Shown: positions 34,903 to 44,020, counted from the stretch's first letter. The stretch is DNA of 64,000 bases from Marinomonas sp. IMCC 4694 (GCF_008122525.1 NZ_VSRV01000001.1:1240001-1304000); one strand, 5' to 3'. Notes: generated by a model from the letters alone, not told the origin. Numbers and translations: made by a program.

Positions 34903-36099
34903 ATGGGACTTAGAAAAGTACTCGATAAAATGGAGCCTGATTTTCATACAGGCGGAAAATATGAAAATTGGTATGCCCTCTATGAGGCCGTTGACACCAT
35001 TTTTTATCGTCCTAGTTCTGTTACTAAAAATGGTTCACACGTTCGTGACGCGGTTGATATGAAGCGCATCATGATTTTAGTGTGGATGTGTACCTTTCCA
35101 GCGATGTTCTTTGGCATGTATAACATTGGTTTTCAAGCCAATACGGCTATGGATGCAATGGGCGTCACTGCAGTGGACTCTTGGCGTCATTCGATTATTG
35201 GTAGTTTAACCAATTACGATGCGACCAGTGTCTGGGACAACATGATTTATGGCGCACTGCATTTCTTGCCTATCTATCTAACGGCCTTTGCAGTAGGTGG
35301 TTTCTGGGAAGTCTTGTTTTCTTCCGTGCGTAAGCATGAGATTAACGAAGGTTTCTTTGTTACTTCTATTCTTTTTTCGTTGTCTTTGCCGGCTACCGTT
35401 CCATTGTGGCAAGTCGCCCTCGGGATTAGCTTTGGTGTGGTATTGGCGAAAGAAGTGTTCGGTGGGACAGGTAAAAACTTCCTTAACCCGGCGCTTGCAG
35501 GTCGAGCCTTTTTGTTCTTCGCTTATCCCGCGTCTATGTCGGGTGATGCGGTTTGGACAGCGGTTGATGGTTTTTCAGGTGCAACGGCATTAAGTCAGCT
35601 TGCCGCTTCTGGTGTAGCGGGTTTGACTGTGGGTTGGTCTGATGCCTTCTTTGGCTTTGTTCAAGGTTCTATGGGTGAAACGTCTACTTTAGCAATTTTA
35701 ATCGGTGGTTCTGCTTTACTGATTATGCGCATTGCGGCTTGGCGAATTGTGGCGGGCGTGATGTTGGGCATGGTGTTGACGTCATCATTGTTTAACATGA
35801 TAGGTTCGGACACGAACCCTATGTTTGCAACGCCTTGGTATTGGCATCTTGTTCTAGGTGGTTTTGCCTTTGGTATGATGTACATGGCAACCGACCCTGT
35901 TTCTGCTTCTATGACGAATCGTGGTAAGTGGTTTTATGGTGCCTTGATCGGTCTGATGGTTGTTCTTATTCGTGTTGTTAACCCTGCTTATCCCGAAGGG
36001 ATGATGCTAGCCATTCTGTTTGCGAACTTGTTTTCGCCATTCATAGATCACTTTGTGGTTCAGGCTAATATCAAACGGAGGGTTGCACGCAATGGCTAG
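34903..36099 (+). CDS. nqrB: Na+-NQR subunit B (covalent FMN carrier)
   Basis: Polytopic membrane subunit of 398 residues with about ten helices. It carries FMN linked by a phosphoester bond to threonine; the attachment motif is SGAT with Thr228 in DGFSGATALS. NqrB lies on the sodium and quinone path. The start MGLRKVLDKMEPDFHTGGKYEN matches the family. Its last 8 bases overlap nqrC. FMN would be attached by the ApbE encoded at 39495. Confidence 0.96.
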   Translation: MGLRKVLDKMEPDFHTGGKYENWYALYEAVDTIFYRPSSVTKNGSHVRDAVDMKRIMILVWMCTFPAMFFGMYNIGFQANTAMDAMGVTAVDSWRHSIIGSLTNYDATSVWDNMIYGALHFLPIYLTAFAVGGFWEVLFSSVRKHEINEGFFVTSILFSLSLPATVPLWQVALGISFGVVLAKEVFGGTGKNFLNPALAGRAFLFFAYPASMSGDAVWTAVDGFSGATALSQLAASGVAGLTVGWSDAFFGFVQGSMGETSTLAILIGGSALLIMRIAAWRIVAGVMLGMVLTSSLFNMIGSDTNPMFATPWYWHLVLGGFAFGMMYMATDPVSASMTNRGKWFYGALIGLMVVLIRVVNPAYPEGMMLAILFANLFSPFIDHFVVQANIKRRVARNG

Positions 36100-36889
36100 C
36101 AGTAACGATAGTATTCAAAAAACCATCATAGTGGCGTTAGCGTTATGTTTGGTGTGTTCTGTGTTTGTTGCCGCCGCGGCGGTTGGTCTAAAACCTATTC
36201 AGAACTCCAACAAAGATTTAGATCGTAAGCGTAATATTTTATCTGCTGCTGGTATGTTAGAACCTGGTAAATCAGTCGACGAGATATTTCAGACGGTAGA
36301 AACGCGCATTGTTAACTTACAAACTGGCGCCTTTGCGACAGACGCTGAAATGAAGGAAGCGGGTATTAATCCGGCTACCTACGACCAGCGAGCCGCTTCG
36401 AAAGACGCTAATTTATCGGTTGCTTTGAAAGGAGAAAATGATCCGGCGAGTATTAAACGTCGTGCGAATTTTTCTTCAGTCTATTTGGTGAAATCCGGCG
36501 ATCAAATTGATCGGGTAATATTGCCTGTTCATGGTTATGGTTTATGGTCCACTATGTACGGTTTCATGGCATTGAAAAATGATTTTAATACCGTGATAGG
36601 CTTTGGTTTCTACGCTCAAGGTGAAACACCTGGGTTGGGCGGTGAAGTAGACAATCCAAACTGGAAAGCGTTGTGGAAAGGAAAAGAGGTATACGACAAC
36701 GAAGGTCAAGCGGTGCTTAGGCTTGCCAAAGCCGGTGTTGACAGCTCGGATCCTGAAGCGATACATAAAGTTGATGGTTTGTCTGGTGCAACCTTGACCA
36801 GCCGTGGTGTCACTAACCTTGTGCAATATTGGTTAGGTAAAGAGGGCTTTGCCCCCTTCTTGACACAACTTCGTAGTGGAGGAGCTTAA
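36092..36889 (+). CDS. nqrC: Na+-NQR subunit C (covalent FMN carrier)
   Basis: Membrane-anchored periplasmic flavoprotein of 265 residues. I start it at ATG 36092 (MASSNDSIQ), with GGAGG upstream, overlapping nqrB by 8 bases; a longer frame begins at 36053 without support. One helix at ~10-30 anchors it. The FMN-binding motif is SGATLTS with Thr234. PVHGYGLWSTMYGFMAL and GETPGLGGEVDNPNW are family signatures. Confidence 0.95.
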   Translation: MASSNDSIQKTIIVALALCLVCSVFVAAAAVGLKPIQNSNKDLDRKRNILSAAGMLEPGKSVDEIFQTVETRIVNLQTGAFATDAEMKEAGINPATYDQRAASKDANLSVALKGENDPASIKRRANFSSVYLVKSGDQIDRVILPVHGYGLWSTMYGFMALKNDFNTVIGFGFYAQGETPGLGGEVDNPNWKALWKGKEVYDNEGQAVLRLAKAGVDSSDPEAIHKVDGLSGATLTSRGVTNLVQYWLGKEGFAPFLTQLRSGGA

Positions 36890-36891
36890 GA

Positions 36892-37554
36892 ATGTCTGAT
36901 ATTAAAAAAGTTCTCTTTGGGCCTATTCTTGCGAATAACCCTATTGCTTTACAGATTTTGGGTATTTGTTCTGCACTGGCGGTAACCAGTAGTTTGAAAG
37001 TCAGTTTGGTTATGGCAATTGCCTTAACTTTGGTAACGGCTTTTTCAGGCTTTTTTATCGCTATTATCCGTAATCACATTCCAAACAGCATTCGTATCAT
37101 TGTACAGATGATCATCATTGCGTCCTTGGTTATTGTGGTGGATCAGATCTTAAAAGCCTTTGCGTTTGAAATCAGTAAGCAGCTTTCTGTGTTCGTTGGT
37201 TTGATCATTACGAACTGTATCGTAATGGGTCGTGCCGAAGCGTTTGCAATGAAAAATGGCCCTGTTATGAGCTTTGTCGATGGTATCGGTAATGGCTTGG
37301 GTTACAGTGCTATGTTGATTGTGGTGGCGTTTTTCCGCGAATTACTGGGTGCTGGCAAATTATTCGGTTTTGAGATTTTCGCAACCGTTCAGAATGGTGG
37401 CTGGTATCAACCAAATGGTCTGATGTTACTTCCGCCAAGTGCTTTCTTTGTGATTGGTTTGGTTATTTGGGCGTTGCGTTCTTACAAGAAAGAGCAAGTT
37501 GAAGCGCCTGAGTTTAAGATAGCAGCCAATTCTCGCTCTCAGGAGGCGCTCTAA
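36892..37554 (+). CDS. nqrD: Na+-NQR subunit D
   Basis: Six-helix membrane subunit of 220 residues, related to RnfE. ILGICSALAVTSSLKVSLVMA and the inverted-repeat partner GLIITNCIVMGRAEAFA are the conserved helices; with NqrE it forms the pseudo-symmetric pair that holds an iron centre between the subunits. nqrE begins at the base after its stop (TAAATG). Confidence 0.95.
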   Translation: MSDIKKVLFGPILANNPIALQILGICSALAVTSSLKVSLVMAIALTLVTAFSGFFIAIIRNHIPNSIRIIVQMIIIASLVIVVDQILKAFAFEISKQLSVFVGLIITNCIVMGRAEAFAMKNGPVMSFVDGIGNGLGYSAMLIVVAFFRELLGAGKLFGFEIFATVQNGGWYQPNGLMLLPPSAFFVIGLVIWALRSYKKEQVEAPEFKIAANSRSQEAL

Positions 37555-38163
37555 ATGGAACATTTAATCAGTCTATTTGTTAAAGCTGTTTTTGTTGAAA
37601 ACATGGCGTTGGCGTTCTTCCTTGGTATGTGTACTTTCTTGGCTTTGTCCAAAAAAGTAGAAACCGCTATTGGGTTAGGTATTGCCGTTGTTGTTGTGTT
37701 AGCGATTACTGTACCGCTTAACAATTTGTTGTACAAAAACCTTCTTGCGGATGGTGCTCTTGACTGGGCGGGTTTGCCAGGGGTTGATCTTAGTTTCCTA
37801 GGTCTATTGAGCTACATTGGTGTTATTGCCGCGGTGGTTCAGATATTGGAAATGATGCTAGATAAATACATGCCCGCGTTATACAACGCGCTGGGCGTCT
37901 TTTTACCACTAATCACAGTGAACTGCGCCATCATGGGTGCGTCTTTGTTCATGGTTGAGCGTGACTACAATTTCAGTGAAAGTCTCGTTTACGGTGTCGG
38001 TGCGGGTATTGGTTGGGCGTTGGCTATTGCGGCGCTTGCTGGTATTCGAGAAAAGCTTAAGTATTCAGATGTTCCTGCAGGTCTTCGTGGTTTAGGTATC
38101 ACGTTTATCACAGTAGGACTGATGAGTTTAGGGTTTATGTCATTTTCTGGTGTGCAGCTTTAA
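37555..38163 (+). CDS. nqrE: Na+-NQR subunit E
   Basis: Six-helix membrane subunit of 202 residues, related to RnfA. FFLGMCTFLALSKKVETAIGLG and PLITVNCAIMGASLFMVERDY are the paired conserved helices; the Cys of each (MCTF, NCAI) sits where the NqrD/E iron centre is coordinated in the known complex. Translation follows directly from nqrD. Confidence 0.95.
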   Translation: MEHLISLFVKAVFVENMALAFFLGMCTFLALSKKVETAIGLGIAVVVVLAITVPLNNLLYKNLLADGALDWAGLPGVDLSFLGLLSYIGVIAAVVQILEMMLDKYMPALYNALGVFLPLITVNCAIMGASLFMVERDYNFSESLVYGVGAGIGWALAIAALAGIREKLKYSDVPAGLRGLGITFITVGLMSLGFMSFSGVQL

Positions 38164-38205
38164 TCGGCTGCATGTTTAGACAACCAAGAATAAGGTGTAA
38201 ATAAC

Positions 38206-39432
38206 ATGGTCAACTTAGAAATTATTCTAGGTGTGGTGATGTTCACAGCTATCGTGCTTGCGTTAGTAGCAATTATCCTTGCTGCTCGTGCACGCTTGGT
38301 AAGCACTGGGGACGTTACAATTCGCATCAATGGTGAAAAAGAAGTGACTGCCCCTGCTGGTGGTAAATTGCTTCAAACTTTGGCGAATAGCGGCATTTTC
38401 TTATCATCCGCTTGTGGTGGTGGTGGTACATGCGCGCAATGTAAATGTAAAGTGACGTCGGGTGGCGGTTCTATGTTGTCCACTGAGCAATCGCATTTCA
38501 CACGCCGCGATGAGAAAGAGGGTTATCGATTGTCCTGTCAGGTTTCTGTTAAGCAGGACATGGATGTAGAAGTACCTGAAGAAGTTTTTGGTGTTAAAGC
38601 TTGGGATTGTACTGTTGAGTCAAACCCCAATTTGGCCACTTTTATCAAAGAGCTAACGCTTAAATTACCAGAAGGCGAAAACGTAGACTTCCGTGCTGGT
38701 GGTTACGTTCAGCTTGAAGCGCCAGCGCATACGGTTTACTACAAAGATTTTGATATTGAAGAAGAGTACCGCGGTGACTGGGATAAATTTAACCTTTGGA
38801 AATTCGTTTCTAAGGTTGATGAGCCAGTGATTCGTGCGTATTCAATGGCAAATTACCCAGAAGAGCGTGGTGTTGTTAAGTTTAATATTCGTATTGCTTC
38901 ACCACCTCCAGGTAAAGATGATTTACCTCCTGGTCAAATGTCGTCGTATGTATTCAGTTTGAAACCGGGCGATAAGATTAAAGTATATGGTCCTTTCGGT
39001 GAATTTTTCGCGAAAGATTCCGATGCTGAGATGGTATTTGTTGGTGGTGGTGCTGGTATGGCACCAATGCGTTCACACATATTTGACCAGCTTAAGCGTC
39101 TGAATTCTAAACGTAAAATTTCCTTCTGGTACGGCGCTCGTAGCGTTCGTGAAGCATTTTACTCTGAAGAATATGATAAGCTTCAAGAAGAGAACGAGAA
39201 CTTTGAATGGCATTTAGCTTTGTCTGACCCTCAGCCAGAAGATAACTGGGAAGGTAAGACGGGCTTCATTCATAATGTACTTTATGATAGCTATTTAAAA
39301 GATCATCCTGCTCCAGAAGATTGTGAGTTCTACATGTGTGGGCCTCCAATGATGAACGCTTCTGTGATTAAGATGTTAGAAGATCTTGGTGTAGAAAAAG
39401 AAAATATCCTATTGGATGATTTCGGCGGCTAG
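38206..39432 (+). CDS. nqrF: Na+-NQR subunit F (NADH dehydrogenase, FAD and [2Fe-2S])
   Basis: Electron-entry subunit of 408 residues. An N-terminal helix (~4-26) anchors it. The [2Fe-2S] cysteines are Cys70, Cys76, Cys79 and Cys111, the same spacing as in Vibrio cholerae NqrF. The FAD motif RAYSMANYPEE and the NADH motif VGGGAGMAPMRSHIFDQL follow, and the C-terminus YMCGPPMMNASV...DDFGG is standard. It is the last nqr gene before a strong terminator. Confidence 0.96.
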   Translation: MVNLEIILGVVMFTAIVLALVAIILAARARLVSTGDVTIRINGEKEVTAPAGGKLLQTLANSGIFLSSACGGGGTCAQCKCKVTSGGGSMLSTEQSHFTRRDEKEGYRLSCQVSVKQDMDVEVPEEVFGVKAWDCTVESNPNLATFIKELTLKLPEGENVDFRAGGYVQLEAPAHTVYYKDFDIEEEYRGDWDKFNLWKFVSKVDEPVIRAYSMANYPEERGVVKFNIRIASPPPGKDDLPPGQMSSYVFSLKPGDKIKVYGPFGEFFAKDSDAEMVFVGGGAGMAPMRSHIFDQLKRLNSKRKISFWYGARSVREAFYSEEYDKLQEENENFEWHLALSDPQPEDNWEGKTGFIHNVLYDSYLKDHPAPEDCEFYMCGPPMMNASVIKMLEDLGVEKENILLDDFGG

Positions 39433-39438
39433 CACCAT

Positions 39439-39473
39439 AATAAAGACCCACCTTATGGTGGGTCTTTATTTTA
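39439..39473 (+). terminator. Intrinsic terminator after nqrF
   Basis: AATAAAGACCCACC (39439-39452) and GGTGGGTCTTTATT (39457-39470) form a 14-base perfect stem with loop TTAT, followed by a T-rich tail. It separates nqrABCDEF from apbE-nqrM-sthA, which may be reached only by read-through or from their own promoter. Confidence 0.85.
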
Positions 39474-39494
39474 TAAGCAACGAAAAGATTAAAT

Positions 39495-40508
39495 ATGCGT
39501 AAAAAAATTGTATTTTCAGCCTTATTGCTTGTTGTCATTGCGGTTATCTACCGTGTGTTTGCTTTTACTCCCGAATTAGTCAGTTTTTCAGGCCCAACAA
39601 TGGGTACGACTTACACGGTTAAGTTTTTTACTACGCCGGATGTCACAAGCTCGCATGATTTGAAAGATGATGTTGATGCTATTCTCGTTAAAGTAAACAA
39701 ACTCATGTCTACCTATGATCCGAACTCAGAACTTTCTCTATTTAATGCATTGCCCGCCGGCCAATCGGCGAGCATTAGCGAAGAAATGGCTTATGTCATT
39801 GATAAGGCGTTGTTGATTAGTGAGATGAGTGAGGGTGAATACGATATTACGATTGGTCCATTGGTGAACCTTTGGGGTTTCGGCCCAGGTAAGCGTGAAG
39901 ATAAAGTGCCTGCTCAGGACGCCATCGATGAGGCCAAATCCCGAGTCGGATATCAATATTTGCAGCTTGATGGCCGCCGATTAACAAAAGAAAAAGACAT
40001 CTATGTGGACTTGTCATCAATTGCCAAGGGGTATGGCGTTGATGCGGTTGCCGATGCGCTTCAGCGTCGTGGTATCGACCAATATCTGATCGAGGTTGGT
40101 GGTGAGATCGTATCCAAAGGCGTAAAGCCGGATGGCACCCCTTGGAAAATAGCGATTGAAAGCCCTGCTGGCGGACATAATATCGCAGAGCGCATTATGT
40201 CAGTCACTGATATTGCGGTGGCGACTTCGGGCGATTACCGAAATTACTTTGAAAAAAATGGTGTTCGATATTCTCATACTATTAACCCAATTACTGGTCG
40301 ACCCATTTCACATCGTTTGGTTTCTGTTACTGTGATGGACAAGACGACCACCATGGCGGATGGCCTTGCTACAGCGATTACCGTACTCGGGCCCGAGAAA
40401 GGGTTTGAATTTGCACAAAAGAATGGCATCGCGGCCTATTTGTTAGTGAAAACAGATTTTGGTTTTGAAGAGCGTCCGTCTGATGCATTTAAAAATTTTT
40501 TACAGTAA
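39495..40508 (+). CDS. apbE: FAD:protein FMN transferase
   Basis: Periplasmic flavin transferase of 337 residues that attaches FMN from FAD to threonine in NqrB and NqrC. The N-terminal hydrophobic stretch (IVFSALLLVVIAVIYRVFAF) is a signal or anchor. Family signatures are GPTMGTTYTVKFF, DPNSELSLFN, VDLSSIAKGYGVDAVADAL, YLIEVGGEIVSKG, YSHTINPITGRP and MADGLATAITVLG. Its position right behind nqrF, next to nqrM, fits a role in NQR maturation. Confidence 0.95.
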   Translation: MRKKIVFSALLLVVIAVIYRVFAFTPELVSFSGPTMGTTYTVKFFTTPDVTSSHDLKDDVDAILVKVNKLMSTYDPNSELSLFNALPAGQSASISEEMAYVIDKALLISEMSEGEYDITIGPLVNLWGFGPGKREDKVPAQDAIDEAKSRVGYQYLQLDGRRLTKEKDIYVDLSSIAKGYGVDAVADALQRRGIDQYLIEVGGEIVSKGVKPDGTPWKIAIESPAGGHNIAERIMSVTDIAVATSGDYRNYFEKNGVRYSHTINPITGRPISHRLVSVTVMDKTTTMADGLATAITVLGPEKGFEFAQKNGIAAYLLVKTDFGFEERPSDAFKNFLQ

Positions 40509-40545
40509 TGGCAGTATTTTTAAGTTTTATTATTAGGAGAGTCTT

Positions 40546-40779
40546 ATGTTAACCGTTGTTTTGGCATTTGCCCTTATGCTTCTGTTGGTTGCAGCAATGG
40601 CTGTTGGCGTCTTGATGGGAAGGAAACCTATATCGGGTTCTTGTGGCGGTATGAGTGCACTGGGCATGGAAGTGGCCTGCGATATTTGTGGGGGTGACAA
40701 AGGTAAATGCGAAAAAGAAACGAAAGAGGGCGTTGCCGCAAAAATTTCTGATGACACGTTTTATGACGCAAGCAAATAA
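40546..40779 (+). CDS. nqrM: Na+-NQR maturation factor NqrM
   Basis: A 77-residue protein with one N-terminal membrane helix (~4-25) and a cysteine cluster: GSCGGM, then ACDICGG and KGKC. This is the NqrM (formerly DUF539) pattern; the protein is needed for assembling active Na+-NQR, probably for delivery of the iron between NqrD and NqrE. GGAGAG lies 8 bases before the ATG. It is followed by sthA after 21 bases. Confidence 0.92.
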   Translation: MLTVVLAFALMLLLVAAMAVGVLMGRKPISGSCGGMSALGMEVACDICGGDKGKCEKETKEGVAAKISDDTFYDASK

Positions 40780-40800
40780 TTGAATGGCGAAGAGGGTAAT

Positions 40801-42195
40801 ATGACAACAAGACATTATGATGTAGTGGTGTTGGGCACAGGCCCTGCAGGTGAAGGTGCTGCCATGAGTGCTGCTAAAGCTGGCAAGAGAGTGGCCGTTA
40901 TCGAGGCCAGTTCACAAGTGGGTGGGAGTTGTACGCACTTAGGGACGATTCCATCAAAGGCGTTACGTCATGCTGTTAAGGAAATCATCGTTTTCAATAC
41001 CAACCCTATGTTTCGTGACATTGGGGAGCCCCGTTGGTTCTCGTTTCCTAAAGTCTTAGACCGTGCCAATCGAGTGATTGATCAGCAGGTCATGGGTCGT
41101 ACTGAGTATTATGCGCGGAATCGTATCGATATCTTTTTCGGTAAAGGTAAATTCAAGGACGCTCACACGATTGAGGTGAATACCTATGAAAAAGGGCCTG
41201 AATTGTTGATCGCTGAAAAAGTCGTTATCGCAACGGGCTCTCGCCCTTATCGTCCAGCAAACATCGACTTTTCTCATCCGCGCATTTATTGTTCAGACAC
41301 TATTTTGAGCTTAAGTCATACGCCGCGTTCTTTGATTATTTATGGTGCGGGCGTGATTGGGTGTGAATATGCGTCGATTTTTTGTGGGTTGGGTGTGCGT
41401 GTTGAGCTGATTAATCCTGCTAAAAAGTTACTGAGCTTCCTAGACGACGAAATTACCGATGCACTTAGTTACCACTTACGAGATAGCGGTGTTTTGATAC
41501 GACACAACGAGACTTATGAGTCCGTCGAAACAACGGAACGCGGTGTTGTGATGCACATGTCATCAGGCAAGAAGCTAAGAGCTGATGCCTTGCTGTTTTG
41601 TAATGGACGTTCGGGTAACACTGATGGTTTAGGATTAGAGAGCATTGATCTTGAAGCAAACGGTCGAGGCCAACTTGCGGTGAATGACACGTATCAAACT
41701 CAAGTCGAAAACGTGTATGCAGCGGGTGATGTGATTGGTTGGCCAAGTTTGGCCAGTGCGGCCTACGATCAAGGTCGTGCTGCGGCTGCAAACATGTTGG
41801 GCACTGCGGGTGGGGAGTTTATTAGTGAAGTGCCAACCGGTATCTACACGATTCCAGAGATCAGTTCAGTCGGTAAGACAGAAGCGGAGCTAACAGCAGA
41901 AAAAGTGCCATATGAAGTAGGGCGTGCTTTCTTTAAAAATACCGCTCGTGCCCAAATTACAGGCGAAGCGGTGGGGATGCTAAAAATACTTTTTCATAGA
42001 GAGTCGCTTGAATTGCTAGGCATTCATTGCTTTGGTGACCAAGCGTCAGAAATCGTTCACATCGGACAAGCAATAATGAAACAGCCGGGTGAGCAAAATA
42101 CGCTTAAGTATTTCCTTAATACAACGTTTAACTATCCGACTATGGCGGAAGCATATCGAGTCGCTGCCTTGAATGGCTTTAACCGTGTATTTTAA
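40801..42195 (+). CDS. sthA: Soluble pyridine nucleotide transhydrogenase
   Basis: FAD enzyme that moves hydride between NADPH and NAD+ in the cytoplasm, 464 residues. The start is ATG 40801, with GAAGAGG upstream; a TTG seven codons earlier is unlikely. The first nucleotide motif is VVVLGTGPAGEGAAM, the redox-cysteine site reads GGSCTHLGTIPSKALR with only one of the two disulfide cysteines, exactly as in SthA and unlike lipoamide dehydrogenase. IYGAGVIGCEYASIF binds the pyridine nucleotide. E. coli SthA has 466 residues. The link to nqr is logical: it balances NADPH against the NADH that NQR oxidises. Confidence 0.94.
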   Translation: MTTRHYDVVVLGTGPAGEGAAMSAAKAGKRVAVIEASSQVGGSCTHLGTIPSKALRHAVKEIIVFNTNPMFRDIGEPRWFSFPKVLDRANRVIDQQVMGRTEYYARNRIDIFFGKGKFKDAHTIEVNTYEKGPELLIAEKVVIATGSRPYRPANIDFSHPRIYCSDTILSLSHTPRSLIIYGAGVIGCEYASIFCGLGVRVELINPAKKLLSFLDDEITDALSYHLRDSGVLIRHNETYESVETTERGVVMHMSSGKKLRADALLFCNGRSGNTDGLGLESIDLEANGRGQLAVNDTYQTQVENVYAAGDVIGWPSLASAAYDQGRAAAANMLGTAGGEFISEVPTGIYTIPEISSVGKTEAELTAEKVPYEVGRAFFKNTARAQITGEAVGMLKILFHRESLELLGIHCFGDQASEIVHIGQAIMKQPGEQNTLKYFLNTTFNYPTMAEAYRVAALNGFNRVF

Positions 42196-42209
42196 TGTTT
42201 AGTGTGTAA

Positions 42210-42240
42210 AAAAATGCCCGTTTCATAAACGGGCATTTTT
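42210..42240. terminator. Bidirectional terminator between sthA and the phosphoribosyltransferase
   Basis: AAAAATGCCCGTTT (42210-42223) and AAACGGGCATTTTT (42227-42240) form a perfect 14-base stem with loop CAT. The A-run on the left and T-run on the right let it serve both the + strand sthA operon and the convergent minus-strand gene. Confidence 0.88.
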
Positions 42241-42311
42241 GTCTAGTTGATGAGTTCTTTAAAGAGTCAGACTTTACTTGTAATATCGCAAGGCGCTATG
42301 AAATCGGGTGT

Positions 42312-42863
42312 CTAACTGCCTTTAACAGCATAAATGCCTTTAAGGTTTCTAAAAAAGCCTTTGTAATCCATGCCGTAGCCAAAGAGAAAACGATCAACTA
42401 CATCGGTGCCGATATAATCGGGTGTCATGTTTGTTTTACGATCATGCAGTTTATTAATGACCGTGGCGGTGTAGACGCTGCTTACCTCTTGTTCTTCAAG
42501 CCACTGAGCGATAGCTTGAAGCGTGTGTCCTTGATCGAAAATGTCATCAACGACTAAAACATGCCTATCTTTAAGCGTGCTTTGTGGATAGCTTAACCAG
42601 TTTAGCTGAGCGCCTTCGGTTTCCATGCCATATCGTGTGGCGTGAATGTAATCTAATTCTAACGGAAAATGGAGTCGTTCAATCAGCGCGGCGGTTGGAA
42701 TTAATCCGCCGTTCATAACGCATAGAACCAGAGGAAGCTTGTCCGCAAGATCCGCAGTTATTTGTACTGCCATTTTATCCAGTGCGTCGTTTAAACCGGC
42801 TTCGTCGACTAAGCAATCCGCTTCATCTAAAATAGTGTTTAGGTCGTTGATTGTGTTTGTCAT
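42312..42863 (-). CDS. Hypoxanthine-guanine phosphoribosyltransferase
   Basis: Purine-salvage enzyme of 183 residues that joins hypoxanthine or guanine to PRPP. The PRPP-binding motif is HVLVVDDIFDQGHTLQAI, VMNGGLIPTAALIERL is the pyrophosphate loop region, and YIGTDVVDRFLFGYGMDYKGFFRNL is the C-terminal base-binding segment (VxxxFLFGYGMDY). It belongs to the hypoxanthine type rather than the xanthine type by overall pattern. A YihY-like gene lies upstream on the same strand with a 37-base gap. Confidence 0.88.
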   Translation of the reverse strand: MTNTINDLNTILDEADCLVDEAGLNDALDKMAVQITADLADKLPLVLCVMNGGLIPTAALIERLHFPLELDYIHATRYGMETEGAQLNWLSYPQSTLKDRHVLVVDDIFDQGHTLQAIAQWLEEQEVSSVYTATVINKLHDRKTNMTPDYIGTDVVDRFLFGYGMDYKGFFRNLKGIYAVKGS

Positions 42864-42900
42864 ATTGGGCCTTTACTGAGAAAATTTGCGAAATTTTACA

Positions 42901-43749
42901 TTAATCTTGACTGGATGCTAAGTTTTTATCTTTTATATTGTGTAATGTTGCGCATAAACAAATGGATGCAAGGACAATTAGCCAAGAGCTTTGTAGCCAA
43001 ACAAGAAAAATAGGAATGGCAGCAAATGCACCGTAAACGACTTGATAGTTGGTAAAAAATTGTGCGAAAGAACTGAAAATAGTATTTAAAAGGAAAAGAC
43101 CTAGGCTACCCACCAAAGCAGAAACAGAAGCCCACTTTATGGATACGTCGGCGTTTGGTGTCAAGAAGTTCAAGGTCAGCAGCATTAAAAAATACAAAAC
43201 AACCGTACCAACTCCTAGAATGAAATTGATCCAGCTATTTTCAGGTGCATTTTGAATTTGCAGTGAAATAAGTGTGCCGTACAAGCTTAATGAAGCGGCA
43301 AAAATAATGGGTCCTAATGTCAGAATAGCCCAATAAGTTAATAGTCTCTCTCTTAATTTTCGTGTTTTTCTTATGCCCCAAATAGATTGTACGCTGCTTT
43401 CAAAGCTGTTTAGTAATAGCAATGCCGTCAGAAATAATGCAATCAGCCCCGCGAGCGGCAAGTTTTTGCTTTGGGTTGAGAACTCGATTAAATAAGGTAA
43501 TAAAATGTCACTTGAGCCAGGGGCTAAATGTTGCTCTAGTAATTCAAAAAGTTGAGATTGCATGGCCTGAAGTGCGGGGGTGAAACTTAGAATCCCAACA
43601 ATGATGGTAATAATAGGCACTGCAGCCAGCAAACTGGAAAGAGTGAGTTGGGCCGCTTTTTGTGAAAGGTTGCTTTGCTGAAAGCTTTTGACTGTCAATT
43701 GCCCATAATACAACAAGAGGGTATGCGGCGCAGTGCTAGATCGGGACAT
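42901..43749 (-). CDS. YihY/BrkB-family inner-membrane protein
   Basis: Polytopic protein of 282 residues with about six hydrophobic helices: ~33-57, ~93-112, ~135-160, ~175-195, ~205-230 and ~240-265. SLLAAVPIITIIVGIL near residue 35 and the SVQSIWGIRKTRKLRERLLTYWAILTLGPI segment are family features. Names such as ribonuclease BN and virulence factor BrkB are historical; the function is not established. Transcription may start at the TATAAT on the minus strand at 43798-43803, about 50 bases upstream. Confidence 0.85.
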   Translation of the reverse strand: MSRSSTAPHTLLLYYGQLTVKSFQQSNLSQKAAQLTLSSLLAAVPIITIIVGILSFTPALQAMQSQLFELLEQHLAPGSSDILLPYLIEFSTQSKNLPLAGLIALFLTALLLLNSFESSVQSIWGIRKTRKLRERLLTYWAILTLGPIIFAASLSLYGTLISLQIQNAPENSWINFILGVGTVVLYFLMLLTLNFLTPNADVSIKWASVSALVGSLGLFLLNTIFSSFAQFFTNYQVVYGAFAAIPIFLVWLQSSWLIVLASICLCATLHNIKDKNLASSQD

Positions 43750-44020
43750 GAAGATTTGCTCATTAATATACAGCGCAAGAGTATCACAGTTTTAAAAATT
43801 ATAAGACTGACCGAAGGTTAATGCACATTGCACAAATACGGTGCAACGTGCTGTATCTTAGCGCGTTTTACTTGTTATTGTGTTTATTGACCGGTAAAAT
43901 TCGCTTCGTTCCTTTTGTGATTTTTGTGCTTAAAAGCAACGAATATTTAGTATTCTTGCTTGATTGGCTACAAATAGTCATCTTTAGCCCAGTTTTACTG
44001 GGCTTTTTTATGTCTATTAG
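43750..44020. other. Intergenic region upstream of tRNA-Arg
   Basis: The left part holds the likely yihY -10 box (minus-strand TATAAT, 43798-43803). A short hydrophobic frame at 43821-44024 (+) runs through a strong terminator and has no ribosome site, so I do not call it. The + strand terminator at 43986-44009 has no gene in front of it. Confidence 0.5.
43986..44009 (+). terminator. Intrinsic terminator with no upstream + strand gene
   Basis: AGCCCAGT (43986-43993) pairs with ACTGGGCT (43997-44004), loop TTT, followed by a run of T. It lies 12 bases before the tRNA-Arg promoter. The nearest gene to the left is on the minus strand, so it either insulates the tRNA or ends an unannotated small transcript. 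Confidence 0.75.

Noticed and set aside
40801..42195. Lipoamide dehydrogenase or mercuric reductase
   Set aside because: The active site reads SCTHLGT with only one redox cysteine, the transhydrogenase pattern, and the length matches SthA.
42901..43749. Ribonuclease BN annotation for the YihY-like protein
   Set aside because: That name was a historical misassignment; the sequence is a polytopic membrane protein without nuclease motifs.
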